From contig OX485806.1 in NCBI GenBank assembly GCA_950295325.1, forward strand, positions 21,516,001-21,580,000: 64,000 bases of DNA, read 5' to 3'. The notes under the pieces are model-generated. The model was not told the origin of the DNA. It ran no database searches and was given only the letters and a program-made list of their open reading frames with translations. Positions within the stretch are counted from its first letter, which is position 1; each line of letters opens with the position of its first letter. This stretch comes from Polytrichum commune. Taxonomy: Eukaryota > Streptophyta > Polytrichopsida > Polytrichales > Polytrichaceae. Of the stretch, positions 10,667-22,110 are shown in pieces. The position numbers and the translations under genes were made by a program.

Positions 10667-12134
10667 AGCACAACTCTTGCAGCAAAAGACACATGAAAAC
10701 AGCCTACGAAGACAACAGCAAAGTCTGCGTAATTTCAGAGACAAGATTTACTTCAATGCACAGTACCATTTATACGTTCCGAGCAATCAAAGATTAGATA
10801 TTTTCATTCAATGAAGCAGAACTCGAACCTTCATGACGTCCTCACATCTTTGTAGAAAAAATCAGAGCTTCTTAAAGAAATTAAGAACAGAACTTCAAAG
10901 CCTCGAAGTGTTTGTGACCGACATCAAATGAGTAGTAGCTGGATGTAGAAAGAGAAAGTGCTAAAGAGACTCGCAAAGCGGGTTGCAAGTGGACGATTCT
11001 TCCCAGTATTTTCCACCCCGACCTCTTAATCTAGTACTTGACAGTTGTGATATAAAAAAGACTCAAGAGAAAACTAAAATCTAAAACAAGCAAAAGGGGT
11101 TGGGGGGAGGCCAACCCTTTTTGAGACTTACCTTGAAGTCCTCAATTTTAACACGAAGAGAGATAGATCATTGGCCACGACAAGAAGCTTGCAGACTTCG
11201 ACTAGGAAACATACTAAGGTATGTGGACCTTATCTGGCCACTCGTCTTACTTGGACACCTATACTAGGGTGGTAACCGGCAAGGTTTGTACTCAAGAATG
11301 GACACCGAAAAGACTTGACTTACGATGAGATTGGATTATGTACAGACACCATTCTAGGTTCCAATTCTAAGTTCAATAGTTAACAAATTCTAGATCACTT
11401 AACGAGAATGAGAGCCTTCAATTTTACTTCCTAAATTTTTTGCATCTGAACTCCAATTCTGGAACTCGTAACGATAATCTTCGTGAGTTCCAGTTGGTAC
11501 CGGAGTAGATGATTCCTGATGCAAAAGAACTACATACCTTAGACAGACAGACAGACAGACAGACAGCCCATATAAACTCTAGAGCCTATAATCACAGCCT
11601 TGAATTACTTCAAAACTCCCACTTCAAGATATTCTAGCCTGATTCTCACCTGGCACCGGCAACGCGAACATGCATCTGCAACCATCAAACCTCATGTGCT
11701 CCATCTTCACCAAACATGCATGCGACTGCTGATCCCTTGGAGCAAACTTGGTGATCCTGGAGTATGATGAAGAAATTGTGCATACTTATCCTTACCTAAT
11801 CGGCTGCTGAACTAACGTTTCAGTGTGAAGGGGAAAGGACTAACTTAGTCGGTACGGTGGCCATTTTTACATAAGTGAAGTAGGAAAAGCGAAGACGGTG
11901 AATGCTCACTATTGATGCACTAGACTAGGGGTAGAATGATTCTCATGTGGAGTCCCCAAAATGGTTGATTCTAACATTGATGACCTGAAAAGGATAGAGT
12001 GATGTAGTGATTGGCCGGATAGGTGTTGTTTCACACCACTTACGATTATTTTTGGGTGCCATTAAGGTAACCGTTTTGTGTGCATTCATGTGCAGAACAA
12101 GATTATTTTGATGCTCAAATTAGGGAGACTCTAG
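10667..12134. other. Gap: upstream of the - strand gene
   Basis: No gene. This is the promoter side of the AP2/kelch gene. It contains an AGAC microsatellite (11541-11566), a G/C stem (AAAAGGG...CCCTTTT, about 11092-11122) and, at about 11230-11420, a diverged piece of a dispersed family marked by GACACCTATA and GATTGGATTATG, also seen near 13.55, 16.5, 29.3 and 50.2 kb. Confidence 0.5.
11541..11566. repeat. (AGAC)n microsatellite
   Basis: About 6.5 perfect tetranucleotide units, upstream of the AP2/kelch gene. Confidence 0.95.
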
Positions 12135-12601
12135 TGTACACTCTAAACTCCGTAGTATCAGACCCGTAGCAATCAAAGTGCGCGTGATATTACGGAGTTT
12201 TGTAGTGTTAACATGGATGCGTGATACCATAGAATTAGTGTAGCATGTGACACTATGGAATAACACAAAGTGCAACATTTTAATGGTGTGGTGTGGTCCA
12301 CTCTACTTGGCCTTCCCGGGCCACGTGGCATATGCATGCACCAACATTCAACAAGTGGGATAAGAAGAAGAAGAAGAATAAGAAGGTGACACTCCACATA
12401 TTGACACATGGCGCAATGCGAAGGTGTGGGTTGACTTCTTTGGTGGTTTGCATTAATGACAAAATTTGTGATATAAGGGAGAAAAGTGTGACGATAAGGA
12501 GTGAGATTTGAACTACAAACATCCGTTGCATTGGGTTTTGGGATATTAGAGAGCAAGTGATATTATGGAGGTTGATATTACAGAGTTTAGAGTTTACAAA
12601 T
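12135..12601. mobile_element. MITE-like element with about 30-bp imperfect TIRs
   Basis: The left end (GTACACTCTAAACTCCGTAG, from about 12137) recurs inverted at the right end (GATATTACAGAGTTTAGAG, 12574-12600). A related GTGATATTAYGGAG block repeats just inside each end. The length is about 467 bp with no transposase. The target duplication could not be resolved. Confidence 0.55.
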
Positions 12602-12679
12602 AAGGGGGTGTGACTTACTTGCCTCTACTCATCTCTCAAAAGTCTTGCACAAATTTCAAGCAACTCTATCTGGCTGAAC

Positions 12680-13471
12680 CCTATTTGTTTTTTTGGTCTA
12701 CCAGCTGCAATATTTGTAATTTGGGGGCGTGTAATATACCGTTGGAAAGGTCTTGAAAATACCTTTCCAACGGTATATTACATGCCCCAAAATGTTTAAA
12801 AACTACAGTTGCAAAAGAAAAAAGAAAAATACGTAAGTCGTTTAGTGACTGTAGATCAAGGTGGTCAAAAGAAGCGCAATGGGAAATCTTCTAACATTAA
12901 TTAAAAGAATTGAAATTTAGTGTTGAGCAAGGTTGGGTGGTAACAACATTAGATATAATCAAACACTAAATATCCTATTTAGTGTAGTGACAACACAAGG
13001 TACATGTCACATGTACAAATTGAATCGCTCATTTTTTTGTAAAAATTGTTGTGAGAAGATTTGCAAGCCACATCTTCGACACATTTAACAAGAAGTAAAG
13101 ACAGTTGAAGCCCAAGAGATGACAAGAGAATAATCAAACTTTAAGGGGAAAAGAAGAAAAAACTAAGTGACAAGATAAGTGAAGGCATGTGTAGGCAAGT
13201 GAAGGCAAATTGAAGTCAAAAAAATGGTCAAACTTCATTTTTTCCCAAAACTGCCCTTTTCAGGCTTATATTAAAAAAATCGGCACATCCATTTCTTGCC
13301 GCATGGTCATTCCTCTTGGTCCACATTCGGTTTACACCTAGTGAGGGGCCCAACAGCTTTGTAAATCAATTTTTTAAGAACTCGGACCATGAAATGTAGA
13401 CCATGAACTCGTACCGTGGAATAAGGCATCTTCCGTGGGACGAGTTCATGGTCTATGGTGTAAACCGCCCC
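12680..13471 (-). mobile_element. Truncated PIF/Harbinger-type element
   Basis: This stretch is colinear in inverse orientation with 52355-53230. Shared parts are the hairpin arm at 12721, a run of As and Gs near 12800, a half M1 MITE at about 12890-12995, and the paired GACCATGAA blocks. It ends with GTGTAAACCGCCCC then TTA, matching the TIR and TAA target site of the intact copy. The other end is missing, so homology fades near 12680. Confidence 0.7.
12721..12790. repeat. Long near-perfect hairpin
   Basis: Arms of about 30 bp (…TATACCGTTGGAAAGGT and ACCTTTCCAACGGTATA…) flank a 9-base loop. The sister copy at about 53185-53222 has only one arm. Confidence 0.9.
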
Positions 13472-13474
13472 TTA

Positions 13475-13883
13475 GTAGGGGTATGGATGGTCTAAGCCTC
13501 TAAGGTAAGGTAAACGTGTCGCATGCCTAAAGCCAACATAGCAATAATATGGACACCTATATTTGGGTGGTATGTGGTTAGGTGTGGATCTGAGAATAGA
13601 CACCACATAAACATGTGCTTAAAAGAGATTGGATTATGTGTTCAAAATACATCAACATTTAGGATCAATAATTAACATAATTGGGAGGATTGACATTTGA
13701 TGAGCACAAGAATCTTCCCTTTGATAATGATTAAGATATTCATATGAGCTCTTAAAATTATGAGGCAAATGGTTATGGCACATAACATTCCTCTACTCAA
13801 TGCTGCCGCAATGTGGGTCGAGGAATCATGTCTGAGTGGTGCTTGCATTATGCTTGGGATATTCTCGTTTTTACACCCCATCA
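13475..13883. other. Gap: dispersed repeat fragment
   Basis: No gene. About 13545-13690 belongs to the dispersed family marked by GGACACCTATA...GGTTAGGTG...GATTGGATTATG. The rest shows nothing recognisable. Confidence 0.4.
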
Positions 13884-14417
13884 TGCTAATGCCCCCTTCC
13901 CACCTGACTTTAGCTAAGACTAAAAGTTGGTTCTAACAAACCGGCCTTCACACCATCGACATTATCTAGTGCCGAGCCTAGTTGGCAAATGATGTGGCAT
14001 GGCTATAAAGTGGAGGTTTTAAGCCTCAACCACCGACCCTCCCATCGGTACCTAAACATGAGGCAAGAATATAGGAGCTTTAAAAGTGTCGCCTCCCACC
14101 CTTGTGATTGGTTGCTTTTTAGTCTTAGCTATGAGGGCACGAGGAGCCCCATTAATAAAAACCGATGGTAAGATAGGTGAGTAGAAAGGCATTTGGGGAT
14201 GGGACAAAAACTACCCAACATTCATTGCTTGGTAGATAAAACCATGAACATGTGTGAAAGCTACTTAACTAAAACCTACTTGAAAATCTCCGGAGCAAGT
14301 TCTTGTAGGTGCATTGGGATAGTCGGATGCCTCCGCTATAACCAAGGGAGCTTTACCCGGTTTTTAGGAAATACTTTGGGTCTTAACCAAAGTCAGGTGG
14401 GAAGGGGGCATAAGCAT
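13884..14417. mobile_element. Element bounded by 37-bp inverted repeats
   Basis: TGCTAATGCCCCCTTCCCAC near 13884 returns inverted as GTGGGAAGGGGGCATAAGCA ending at 14417. Nearly all of about 37 bp pairs. The 534-bp interior has no known domain. It may be a MITE; TSDs are not clear. Confidence 0.5.
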
Positions 14418-14424
14418 TGTAGAG

Positions 14425-14640
14425 TAGTGTTTGTGGAGTTTGGGCATGATCAGTCGAGATCCTAGTGTTTCCAAGACCAACCGGCTACATGTTGATCTTT
14501 GGATTCTCTTTATTATATTCTATAACTTCCTCTAAATGGATCGGTAATGTTCTTGAAGTCTTGAATTTGAACCCGTTGTTTCTCAAACTCAATCGGTTCA
14601 TTTGTAGCTACATTGTTCTATCTAGTTAGTGTGGGTTTCC
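14425..14640 (+). mobile_element. Family B element, diverged copy
   Basis: It shares GAGATCCTA(G)TGTTTCCAAG, a CATGTTGA block and TTTCTCAAACTCAA in the same order as the better-bounded copy at 62057-62281. An inverted copy lies at about 17600-17770 and a fragment at about 57295-57380. Confidence 0.55.
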
Positions 14641-15954
14641 ATTCAAAGTTTTGTGTTGCTAACATTATCATATTTTACCAACTAAGTTGTATTATATTCC
14701 CCAATATGCATACTAACAACTTATCTTATTTGAGCAAAAAATGATACTCGGTAAAATGTCATAGTAACATGTAACTCCAAATTTTAGGCTAATCATATCA
14801 TTATAGACATTTTGGTGATATGCAGATAGAAATTGTACTTCAATGGATGAAAGTAGTGAATCATGGACGGAGTTAGGCAATTAGAACTATAATCATGGGT
14901 GCAGGAGCCCTAGTCGGTTAGAACTATCATCTTCCCCCTCTCGCCATAAGGAGGCACATGAAGGAGAGTAAGGGAGACATTTCTTTGATCAAATTTGAGC
15001 ACATTGCTAAACTTATATTGTTTTGTCACTTGGCACAAAGATTGTGCAAGGTCAATAGTTGAACCATTTTCTTTGAATAGTTAGTAGACGCCGTAGTGAT
15101 TGTGGGGCTGTGGTTTTGAGATAAAGCTGATCGTTTTGGAACATGAGTTATACTTGGGTTGCCGATGTCCAGTTAAATCATCTTCTTTGTGTTTAAAATT
15201 GAGAACAATCGTCTTATGTAGTGATTGCATTGGATTGAGTTTGTAATAACCAATGAAATTGATTAGGTCAAAGTTGTGACTTTACTTGTCCATGTAAGAT
15301 GAAAGGTTTAAGATTGATAGGAATTGATTGAAATGTGATGTGAGATTGTCGCATGGGGGGTGCACCTACACTTGATTTATGTATACATGTGCAAGAACCC
15401 CCTATTTAATTTAATTTAATTTTTTTTTTGGGGGGGGGGGTAATTTGCCTTCCTTCGTTGAATATTTTCCACCCTATAGGTAGATTTGTACTAGATGGTA
15501 TTTTCTAACACCCTATCACTATATATAAATTTTAGAGTTGCATAATTATAATCACCCTATCTTATTTACAAGTAGTAGAAATTTTGTGTGAACAATCTGC
15601 ACATACATTACACATACATTACACATTACACTATGTACACATTACACTACACATTACACACATACAATCATCATATTATAAACTTTAGCATACTACGTTT
15701 GAACCCCACAGAAAACCTTAAATAAGCCAACCACTCCTTTCATCGCCAAATGATGGTACTTTCCATTCAACAAATCCATCCACATGTCCACATACATTTT
15801 GCATATTTAACACAATATTCATTAAAATGAGAGTCTTCCAGTGAATTGAGAGTACATAAAGCAAACTATTAATCCAAGAATGAAATGAAAACCACTGGAA
15901 AGTTGTAGAGTACAAGTAAAAAAATAACATTTGATTTTTTGCCGTAAATTCCGC
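14641..15954. other. Gap: AT-rich, simple sequence
   Basis: No gene. A T/G homopolymer junction lies at about 15418-15442, and an irregular ACATTACAC-type low-complexity run at about 15590-15670. ATTAAAATGAGAGT at about 15824 anticipates the terminal repeat of the following element. Confidence 0.5.
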
Positions 15955-16326
15955 CGTAGTTTCCATTAAAATGAGAGTATGTTAAGCTGGGAAATCGACT
16001 CATTTAGGCCGACTCAACCTAAATTGACAACATATTGTCCTCATTTAGGTCGACTCAACCTTAATTGACAAACATAATTGTCCTCATTTAGGTCGACTCA
16101 ACCTAAATTGACAACATAATGTCCTCATTTAGGTCGACTCAACCTTAATTGACAAACATAATTGTCCTCATTTAGGTTGACTCAACCTAAATTGACAACA
16201 TAATGTCCTCATTTAGGTCGACTCAACCTAAATTGACTAACATAATTGTCCTCATTTAAGTCGACTCAACCTAAATGAGTCGATATCCCAGCTTAAAATA
16301 CTCTCATTTTAATGAAAACTACACGT
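15955..16326. mobile_element. TIR element with an internal 41/43-bp array
   Basis: About 50 bp at the left end (CATTAAAATGAGAGTA, AAGCTGGG, ATCGACTCATTTAGG) reappears inverted at the right end. The interior is seven units of CATTTAGGTCGACTCAACC type at 16001, 16042, 16085, 16126, 16169, 16210 and 16253, spaced alternately 41 and 43 bp. The true repeat is thus an 84-bp dimer. There is no coding sequence. Confidence 0.8.
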
Positions 16327-16384
16327 CTGAAGTATAATCTAGTATTTATCAACCTAACATGACTTTTAGATGTCCAAATGGCCA

Positions 16385-16424
16385 ATATTATTTTGAGAGA
16401 TTCCCACTCTCTCAAAATATTGAA
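16385..16424. repeat. Perfect hairpin
   Basis: ATTTTGAGAGA and TCTCTCAAAAT flank a 7-base loop, with AATAT/ATATT beyond. A very similar TATTATTTTGAGA arm occurs in the hairpin at 48615-48664. Confidence 0.8.
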
Positions 16425-17050
16425 TATCGTGTTGTAAGGGATTGTAAGGTATGCATGTGGTTTTAATTGGACACGTATATTTTATTGGTGTATGGTTAGG
16501 TGAGCATCAAAGAACCAACTCATGAAGATGCATGTTTGGAAGGGATTGGATTATGACTTCAAAACTTGTCAAGCATTTCACAACCAATAGTGAACACAAT
16601 TAAGAAATTCAATTGAAAAATCAACAAACGTGCACTTTTGATAACCATAAGTAAATTAAAAAAAAGGTCTGATTCTTTATTTATTTTTTGGTCCATATTT
16701 CATCATAAATTTACAAACAACATAAGTTTGAAAACGTAAACCTTATCAATAGAAGATGAAGAACAAGAAAATTAAAAAAAAATTAAAAAAATAACACCCA
16801 CATATCTTAGTGCTCAAATGTACGGGATAGGCCCTTCTGACTATCTTACATTGTAAAGATGATTTGGTGAAATCAGTAAAACCTTGTTTTCATCCTATCT
16901 CTAGAATCCTCAACATTCAACACGAAACTTCTCTTGGCCAACTTTATATTCAAGGTCAAAGTGCCTCCAAAAGTGGCATGGCCTCTTGACATTCACGGGC
17001 GGGAACCAATGTGGGTCCTCTATGAGTGTACAAGATTTGGATCAAAGACT
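16425..17050. other. Gap: dispersed repeat fragment
   Basis: No gene. About 16470-16640 is another copy of the GATTGGATTATG-marked dispersed family. The remainder is AT-rich and unrecognised. Confidence 0.4.
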
Positions 17051-17519
17051 GCAAGTGCACTTGCATTTTCCTCTAAATTCCTTACATGCTTATCTAGAAA
17101 TTGCAAGTGCACTTGCATTTTCCTCTAAATTCCTTACATGCTTATCTAGAAATTGCAAGTGCACTTGCATTTTCCTCTAAATTCCTTACATGCTTATCTA
17201 GAAATTGCAAGTGCACTTGCATTTTCCTCTAAATTCCTTACATGCTTATCTAGAAATTGCAAGTGCACTTGCATTTTCCTCTAAATTCCTCACATGCTTA
17301 TCTAGAAATTGCAAGTGCACTTGCATTTTCCTCTAAATTCCTTACATGCTTATCTAGAAATTGCAAGTGCACTTGCATTTTCCTCTAAATTCCTCACATG
17401 CTTATCTAGAAATTGCAAGTGCACTTGCATTTTCCTCTAAATTCCTTACATGCTTATCTAGAAATTGCAAGCACACTTGCACTTTCCTTTAAATTCCTTA
17501 CATATTTATCTAGAAATCA
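17051..17519. repeat. 52-bp satellite, about 9 units, palindromic core
   Basis: Units start at 17051, 17103, 17155 and so on, every 52 bp, and are almost identical until the last, which is mutated (GCAAGCACACTTGC). Each holds the perfect palindrome TGCAAGTGCACTTGCA, then TTTTCCTCTAAATTCCT and CTTATCTAGAAAT. Near identity implies recent expansion. The frames through it are incidental. Confidence 0.95.
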
Positions 17520-17599
17520 CATGGAACACATGATTCAAGCTTCAATCAAGTGTGCATATTCAATGAAGAGGGAGAATTGACTTTTTGTTACGGATGAAC

Positions 17600-17770
17600 C
17601 TAATCAAGTTTGAAATGTAACTGGTTCAAATTCAAGACTTTAGGAAAATTAAGCTCCGTTTGAAGGAATTTATAGAATATTCTTCATTTTCTTAAAAAAA
17701 ACCCAAAAGATGTCAACATATAACCGCTTGATCTTGGAAACACTAGGATCTCGACCAATCATGCTCAAAA
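17600..17770 (-). mobile_element. Family B element, inverted copy
   Basis: On the minus strand it carries GAGATCCTAGTGTTTCCAAG, ATATGTTGACATCTTTTGGG and CTTGAATTTGAACCAG, matching 14425-14640 and 62057-62281. Its ends were not resolved. Confidence 0.55.
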
Positions 17771-18659
17771 TCCCTTGAATGTTGCTCATATTTGTCAAAA
17801 GACCCTAGCACAAACCTACCTCCCATAGGTTTGCACATACGTATTTCCAAGACCCATTTGATTAGTCAAAATTCCGTTAAGCCCATTTTAACGAATGACA
17901 AACACATCATGGGCGCACCCATGGACACGTGACATGGAGTTTGCTTAAAGAGGTGTCCACGTTGCTCCATTTTTCCTTGAGGTTCTTTTCAACAAAATTA
18001 TAGGTAGAAACAAGGGGTTAGAATTAGGGTTTGAAGCAAAAACCTTTTAGAGGAAAGAAGTAGGAAGAATGAGAATCATCATGCTTGCATTTGAAGCACC
18101 TCTTACTAGAAGCGTAATCAGATCCATCAGAAGCACCTCAACTATCACGAAATTTTTGCTGTACTATTCTCTGATATGATTGTTGTTAGTATGCCGTGAA
18201 GAAGACTCCTAGAGACTTGAGAGAGGTGAATTGAGAGAAGTTGATTATGTCCTTCATTCCTAAAGATGTATTGGATTCAAGATACAACGCATTTTTATTT
18301 GGCAGTTTATGCGATTCTTTGTGAATTCCCACCACTTCTTTCTTCTCTTCAGTTGATGTCACCTAAGTGTTGTGAGTGAATTGTGCAAGATATGTTTGCT
18401 TCTTTTTTGCTTTCGACTTAGTAGTCTTAAATGAGAATTTGGACTTCTTTGATTAGGATTTTTTTGATCACCTTCGGCACATGGACATGTAGATATTGAG
18501 CTTGCATACATATTGAGCATATTATGATTGATTTTGGTCTAAAGTTCAATCCTGCATTTTTTTGTTACCTTTTAGATGAACTTGTCTTAGCAAACTGCTA
18601 GAGTCTCAAGTTTCAAGTTCAGAGCCCATGTGCCAAGTGATCCAAGATATTGCAACAGC
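17771..18659. other. Gap: nothing recognised
   Basis: No domain-bearing frame, array or terminal repeat was found here. Confidence 0.4.
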
Positions 18660-18709
18660 GCCTCTCCTACAAGGGCCTCCTCCTCCCACCAACGGTCGGC
18701 CTAGGCCCC
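18660..18709 (+). repeat. GC-rich inverted repeat, left arm
   Basis: GCCTCTCCTAC, GGGCCTCCTCCTCCCACCAA and CGGCC...GGCCCC recur inverted at 19722-19776. The contrast with AT-rich surroundings suggests inserted sequence. Confidence 0.7.
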
Positions 18710-19721
18710 GAATGGCTAGATTAAAAAAATCATTGGTTGTTGTCTATATATTTGTAATTGAGCTATGAGTTAATATCTATTATTTAATGGTATTTTTTGT
18801 TAGATATTATGGATGTAAGTTATTTTATTTGTTTTTTGGGGTAACACTTTCAAAGAGTCAATGAGCATAGATTTGTGACAAATTTGGATAAATCTTCAAC
18901 TATTTCATTTTATTATCTTATGATTTTAGTACGATATTCTCTTACATTGGAATTATGAAGCCCTAGAGGTTGGACTCTTTATACCATATATAAACTAATG
19001 TGAGTGTAAAAAAACGTATTATTTGAGGCATTAACAAACATAGTATTTAAGGGAAAGGTAATTTTCTTTTTTCTTCAGTGCGTACATTCAAAAAGGCTAT
19101 TAAGAATTTTGAAGTAAAGGTAGATGTACAAGAGGGGGCCCTACAATTTAAGAAATTTTATGACAATAGATGTCATAGTTCGTCTGATCTACATTTCCAT
19201 CCATTATTATTATTGCCTTAGCTTCAGTGCTATGTGTTTTAGGGTCAGATTACTATGAGTTACATTGTATGAATAAAAAAAAATGTTCAATGAGTTTCTC
19301 AATGGAATGTGAAAGTATATTATATATGTAATAAAATAACTTTGTAATTTATTGAATTTTTGGTGTATATAGTGGAGGAATTTATTCACATTAATCAAAT
19401 AGCATAGTATAAATACATGAGTCCATTTTTGAGCCTACCTTATGTATTCCTCTTTTTTTACTTATAATGTAACTAGAAATATTGATGGATGAATGAACCT
19501 TTTAACCACATGTATCAACATGTAAGCAGAGGATGACGGGAGTTAGACAGCTCCCGATGGAAGATCTTTGCATTGGAGTTAGACACCTCCCTGTGGAAGA
19601 TCTTTGCGTTGGAGGTAGACAACTCGAACTGGAAGATATGAATCAAAGTTAGACAACTCCCAACGGATGGATGTTATTCCTTGGAGCTAGATAACTCTCC
19701 ATGGATAGATGAACGAGCCAC

Positions 19722-19776
19722 TGGGGGCCGAGGCCCCCCCGTTGGTGGGAGGAGGAGGCCCCTCGTAGGAGAGGCG
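19722..19776 (-). repeat. GC-rich inverted repeat, right arm
   Basis: Inverted partner of 18660-18709, about 1.06 kb away. It may mark the ends of one inserted unit or be two copies of a small GC-rich element. Confidence 0.65.
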
Positions 19777-19905
19777 GTTCATCTGAAACGCAACGAGGGT
19801 ATGCGGGTGTGAAGTTAAGGCCGAAGTCAATCATGATCTGCTCAATAAGGGGGGGGGGATGACCAAAAAAAAAAAAAAAACTTAGATTGATATCTTTGAG
19901 GTATA

Positions 19906-19975
19906 ATCGAGGAGGAGGCCTAGATTTCAGGAGAGGCCAGCATTTCGGGAGGCGGCTCTAGGCCTCCTCCTCGAT
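19906..19975. repeat. Foldback with 19-bp perfect arms
   Basis: ATCGAGGAGGAGGCCTAGA and its exact reverse complement flank a 32-base loop containing GGAGAGGCC. It sits inside the hairpin-module region and shares the GAGGAGGAGGCC word with the block at 19722. Confidence 0.9.
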
Positions 19976-21025
19976 CAAGTTGGAATTAGACAGTTCCAAC
20001 AGAAGAATGGATGATGAATCAAGTTGGAATTAGACAATTCCAAATAGAAGAATGGTTGATAAATCAAGTTGAAATTATACAATTCGAAGTAGAAGAATGG
20101 ATGATGAATCAAGTTGGAATAGATAATTCCAACTAGAAGAATGGTTGATGAATCAAGTTGAAATTAGACAGTTCCAACTAGAAGAATGGATGATGAATAA
20201 AGTTGGAACTAGAAAATTCCAACTGGAAGAATATAATTGAGTAAAAGATGGAAGAAGGTTCTAGAAGAACCAAAGATAGAGTTATGAATAGAATACTTTT
20301 ATTATATTTGGAAATAAAAAACAAAAGTAGTGCCTTTGGCATAAGAGGAAGCTCGGGGGAGGAGAGTGGAACTTTTGTCTCTCTCCTATGCTTGGGTGGC
20401 TGAGCTTAGGCCAATATACAATTGGTCTATGATTGTACTTAGAAGTTATGAAGAAAATAAACTAAGTATCTTCAACTCACCATTTTGATTCATAGTTGTT
20501 ATTATGAAGATTGTGAAAGTCAATGGCAAACCTATGGGAGGGTTATTACATTAATCTATAAATCTCTAAGATATAAGAGGTTTTATTTAAGTCACCCAAA
20601 CACGTCGTTTAGGTTTCCAATGAAGAGTCCACCCCCTAGGTATAAAGCTCATGAAATTTTTTAAGCATTTGAAATATATCCATGTCATCTAGAAATAATC
20701 AGTCTCAGTCTTGTTAATAAGTGTGTTGTTGTCAAAAATGCATGTTACGTATGATTTTAATATAACCAAACAATGATTTCATTTGACATTATTACTAATA
20801 CATTATATATAAAACTAGAATATATATTATGATCATTTTTTTTGAGACTCTTCATTGGATGAAATTCTATTTGCACTTAATGCAAATTTTCAAATCAAAT
20901 CTTATAGAAACTTTGTTGGAAAATTTGCCTAGCATCATTTCAGATGAGAGACCCAAATATTTCACATAATGATAAAATATGAAGCTTTAATCTTTGGTGA
21001 CTTACTTCCATTGCAACAAAGGTGT

Positions 21026-21620
21026 CACGTTCCTCTTTTACACAAGAATAATACAAGCATGAATGTATATGAATCACCAATATTGAGGACTTTCAAACTT
21101 TGTACATTACAAAAGCTTTACAACCTAATTACAATATTTCAATTGCTATGAGCTTGAAGCACTTGACCATAGGAGAGACTGAAAAATTCTCTCCTCTCCC
21201 GAGCATTCTTTCTGCCAAAACATTACTTTTACTTTCTATTTCTCTATAGATTTCTTATCATAGCTCTATCTTTGGTTATACTATGAAGCTTTTCTCTTTT
21301 GGCTCAATTAATTCCACTAGTTGAAATTGTCTAAGTCCAACTGAATTTATTCATTGATAGTTGTCTAGCTCCAATGAATAACTTGCATCTACTAGAAGTT
21401 GTCTAACTCCATGGCATATCTTCTAGTTGGAGTTGTCTAATTCCAAATCAAAGATCTTCCAAAAAGAGGTGTCTAACTCCCAATTGGAGCTATCTAAGTT
21501 CAAATCAAAGATCTTTGATCGGAAGTTGTCCAACTCTCATGCATAATTCCTTCATGGGTTGTCTAGCCCTTGTGCATCATTCTCTCTTGGGTTGTCTAAC
21601 CCAATTCATTCTTTGGAGTT
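21026..21620 (-). mobile_element. Gypsy-type LTR, inverted copy
   Basis: It begins TGTCACGTTCC, which is the reverse complement of the LTR end at 24129. It is colinear, inverted, with 22128-22740 plus 24069-24129. It contains about ten hairpin modules at 21330-21620 (for example GGGTTGTCTAACCC and GGAGTTGTGTGACTCC). It is absent from the paralogous segment near 35020. Confidence 0.65.
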
Positions 21621-21719
21621 GTGTGACTCCAAACACCATCGGCTCATATGCCAAGTAGAGAAAATTACTGTTAGACTTTCTTTCTTGCATAATCCAACAC
21701 TAAATCTTTTAATCCGAGT

Positions 21720-22110
21720 AAAAGGGTTTAATGCTGGATTATGGAAGAAAGAAAGACTCACCATATTTCGCAGTACTTATCATCCTAGGACACATGGTCA
21801 AACTAAACAAACAAATAAAAACATCAAGTATATGCTTCAAATGTATGTTGGTAAGAGATAATAATCTTGGGATGAGTGGTTAAATCTTTGTCGATTTGGA
21901 CATAACCAAAGATTGTATAGTTGTAGTTTTGGTTATAGTCCATTATTTGCTTTATATGCACAAGATTGTAAAACTCCAATAACTATTTTAACCCCAAACT
22001 CAATGTTTGAAAGTGTTAATCAAATGGTTCGAGAGATGAATGAAGTCATTGAATTTGTTGGGTTGAGCATGCGGAGTGCTCAAGATAGAAACAAAACATT
22101 GTGCGGATAA
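21720..22110 (+). pseudogene. Ty3/gypsy integrase fragment
   Basis: The frame encodes the C-terminal part of a gypsy integrase core and beyond: STYHPRTHGQTKQTNKNIKY (family form YHPQTDGQT), MYVGKR, then WDEWLNLC, FGYSPLFALY, CKTPIT and a coiled tail around QMVREMNEV and SAQDRNKTL. Integrase inserts retroelement DNA. Two consecutive TAA codons (21859-21864) interrupt the frame, and the catalytic first half, reverse transcriptase and RNase H are missing. It is a decayed remnant lying between an inverted and a direct LTR copy. Confidence 0.85.

Larger units (their letters stand above)
19500..20540 (+). mobile_element. Gypsy LTR-derived insertion with hairpin modules
   Basis: It is absent from the paralogous segment at about 34560. 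It carries hairpin modules at about 19530-19700 and 19975-20235 (forms such as GGGAGTTAGACAGCTCCC and GGAATTAGACAATTCC), then GGAGAGTGGAAC...TGTCTCTCTCCTATG. The order matches 22128-22700. A GC-rich block (19722-19776), a poly-A run and a 19-bp foldback (19906-19975) interrupt it. Confidence 0.6.

Noticed and set aside
15418-15442. T/G homopolymer junctions here and at 31371, 34081 and 57780 as ends of poly-G transposons
   Set aside because: They lack the CTCG...CACT context and a matching partner with an 8-bp duplication, so they are treated as simple sequence.
16934-17180. Short frames in the 52-bp satellite
   Set aside because: The period is not a multiple of three and the frames only reflect the repeat.
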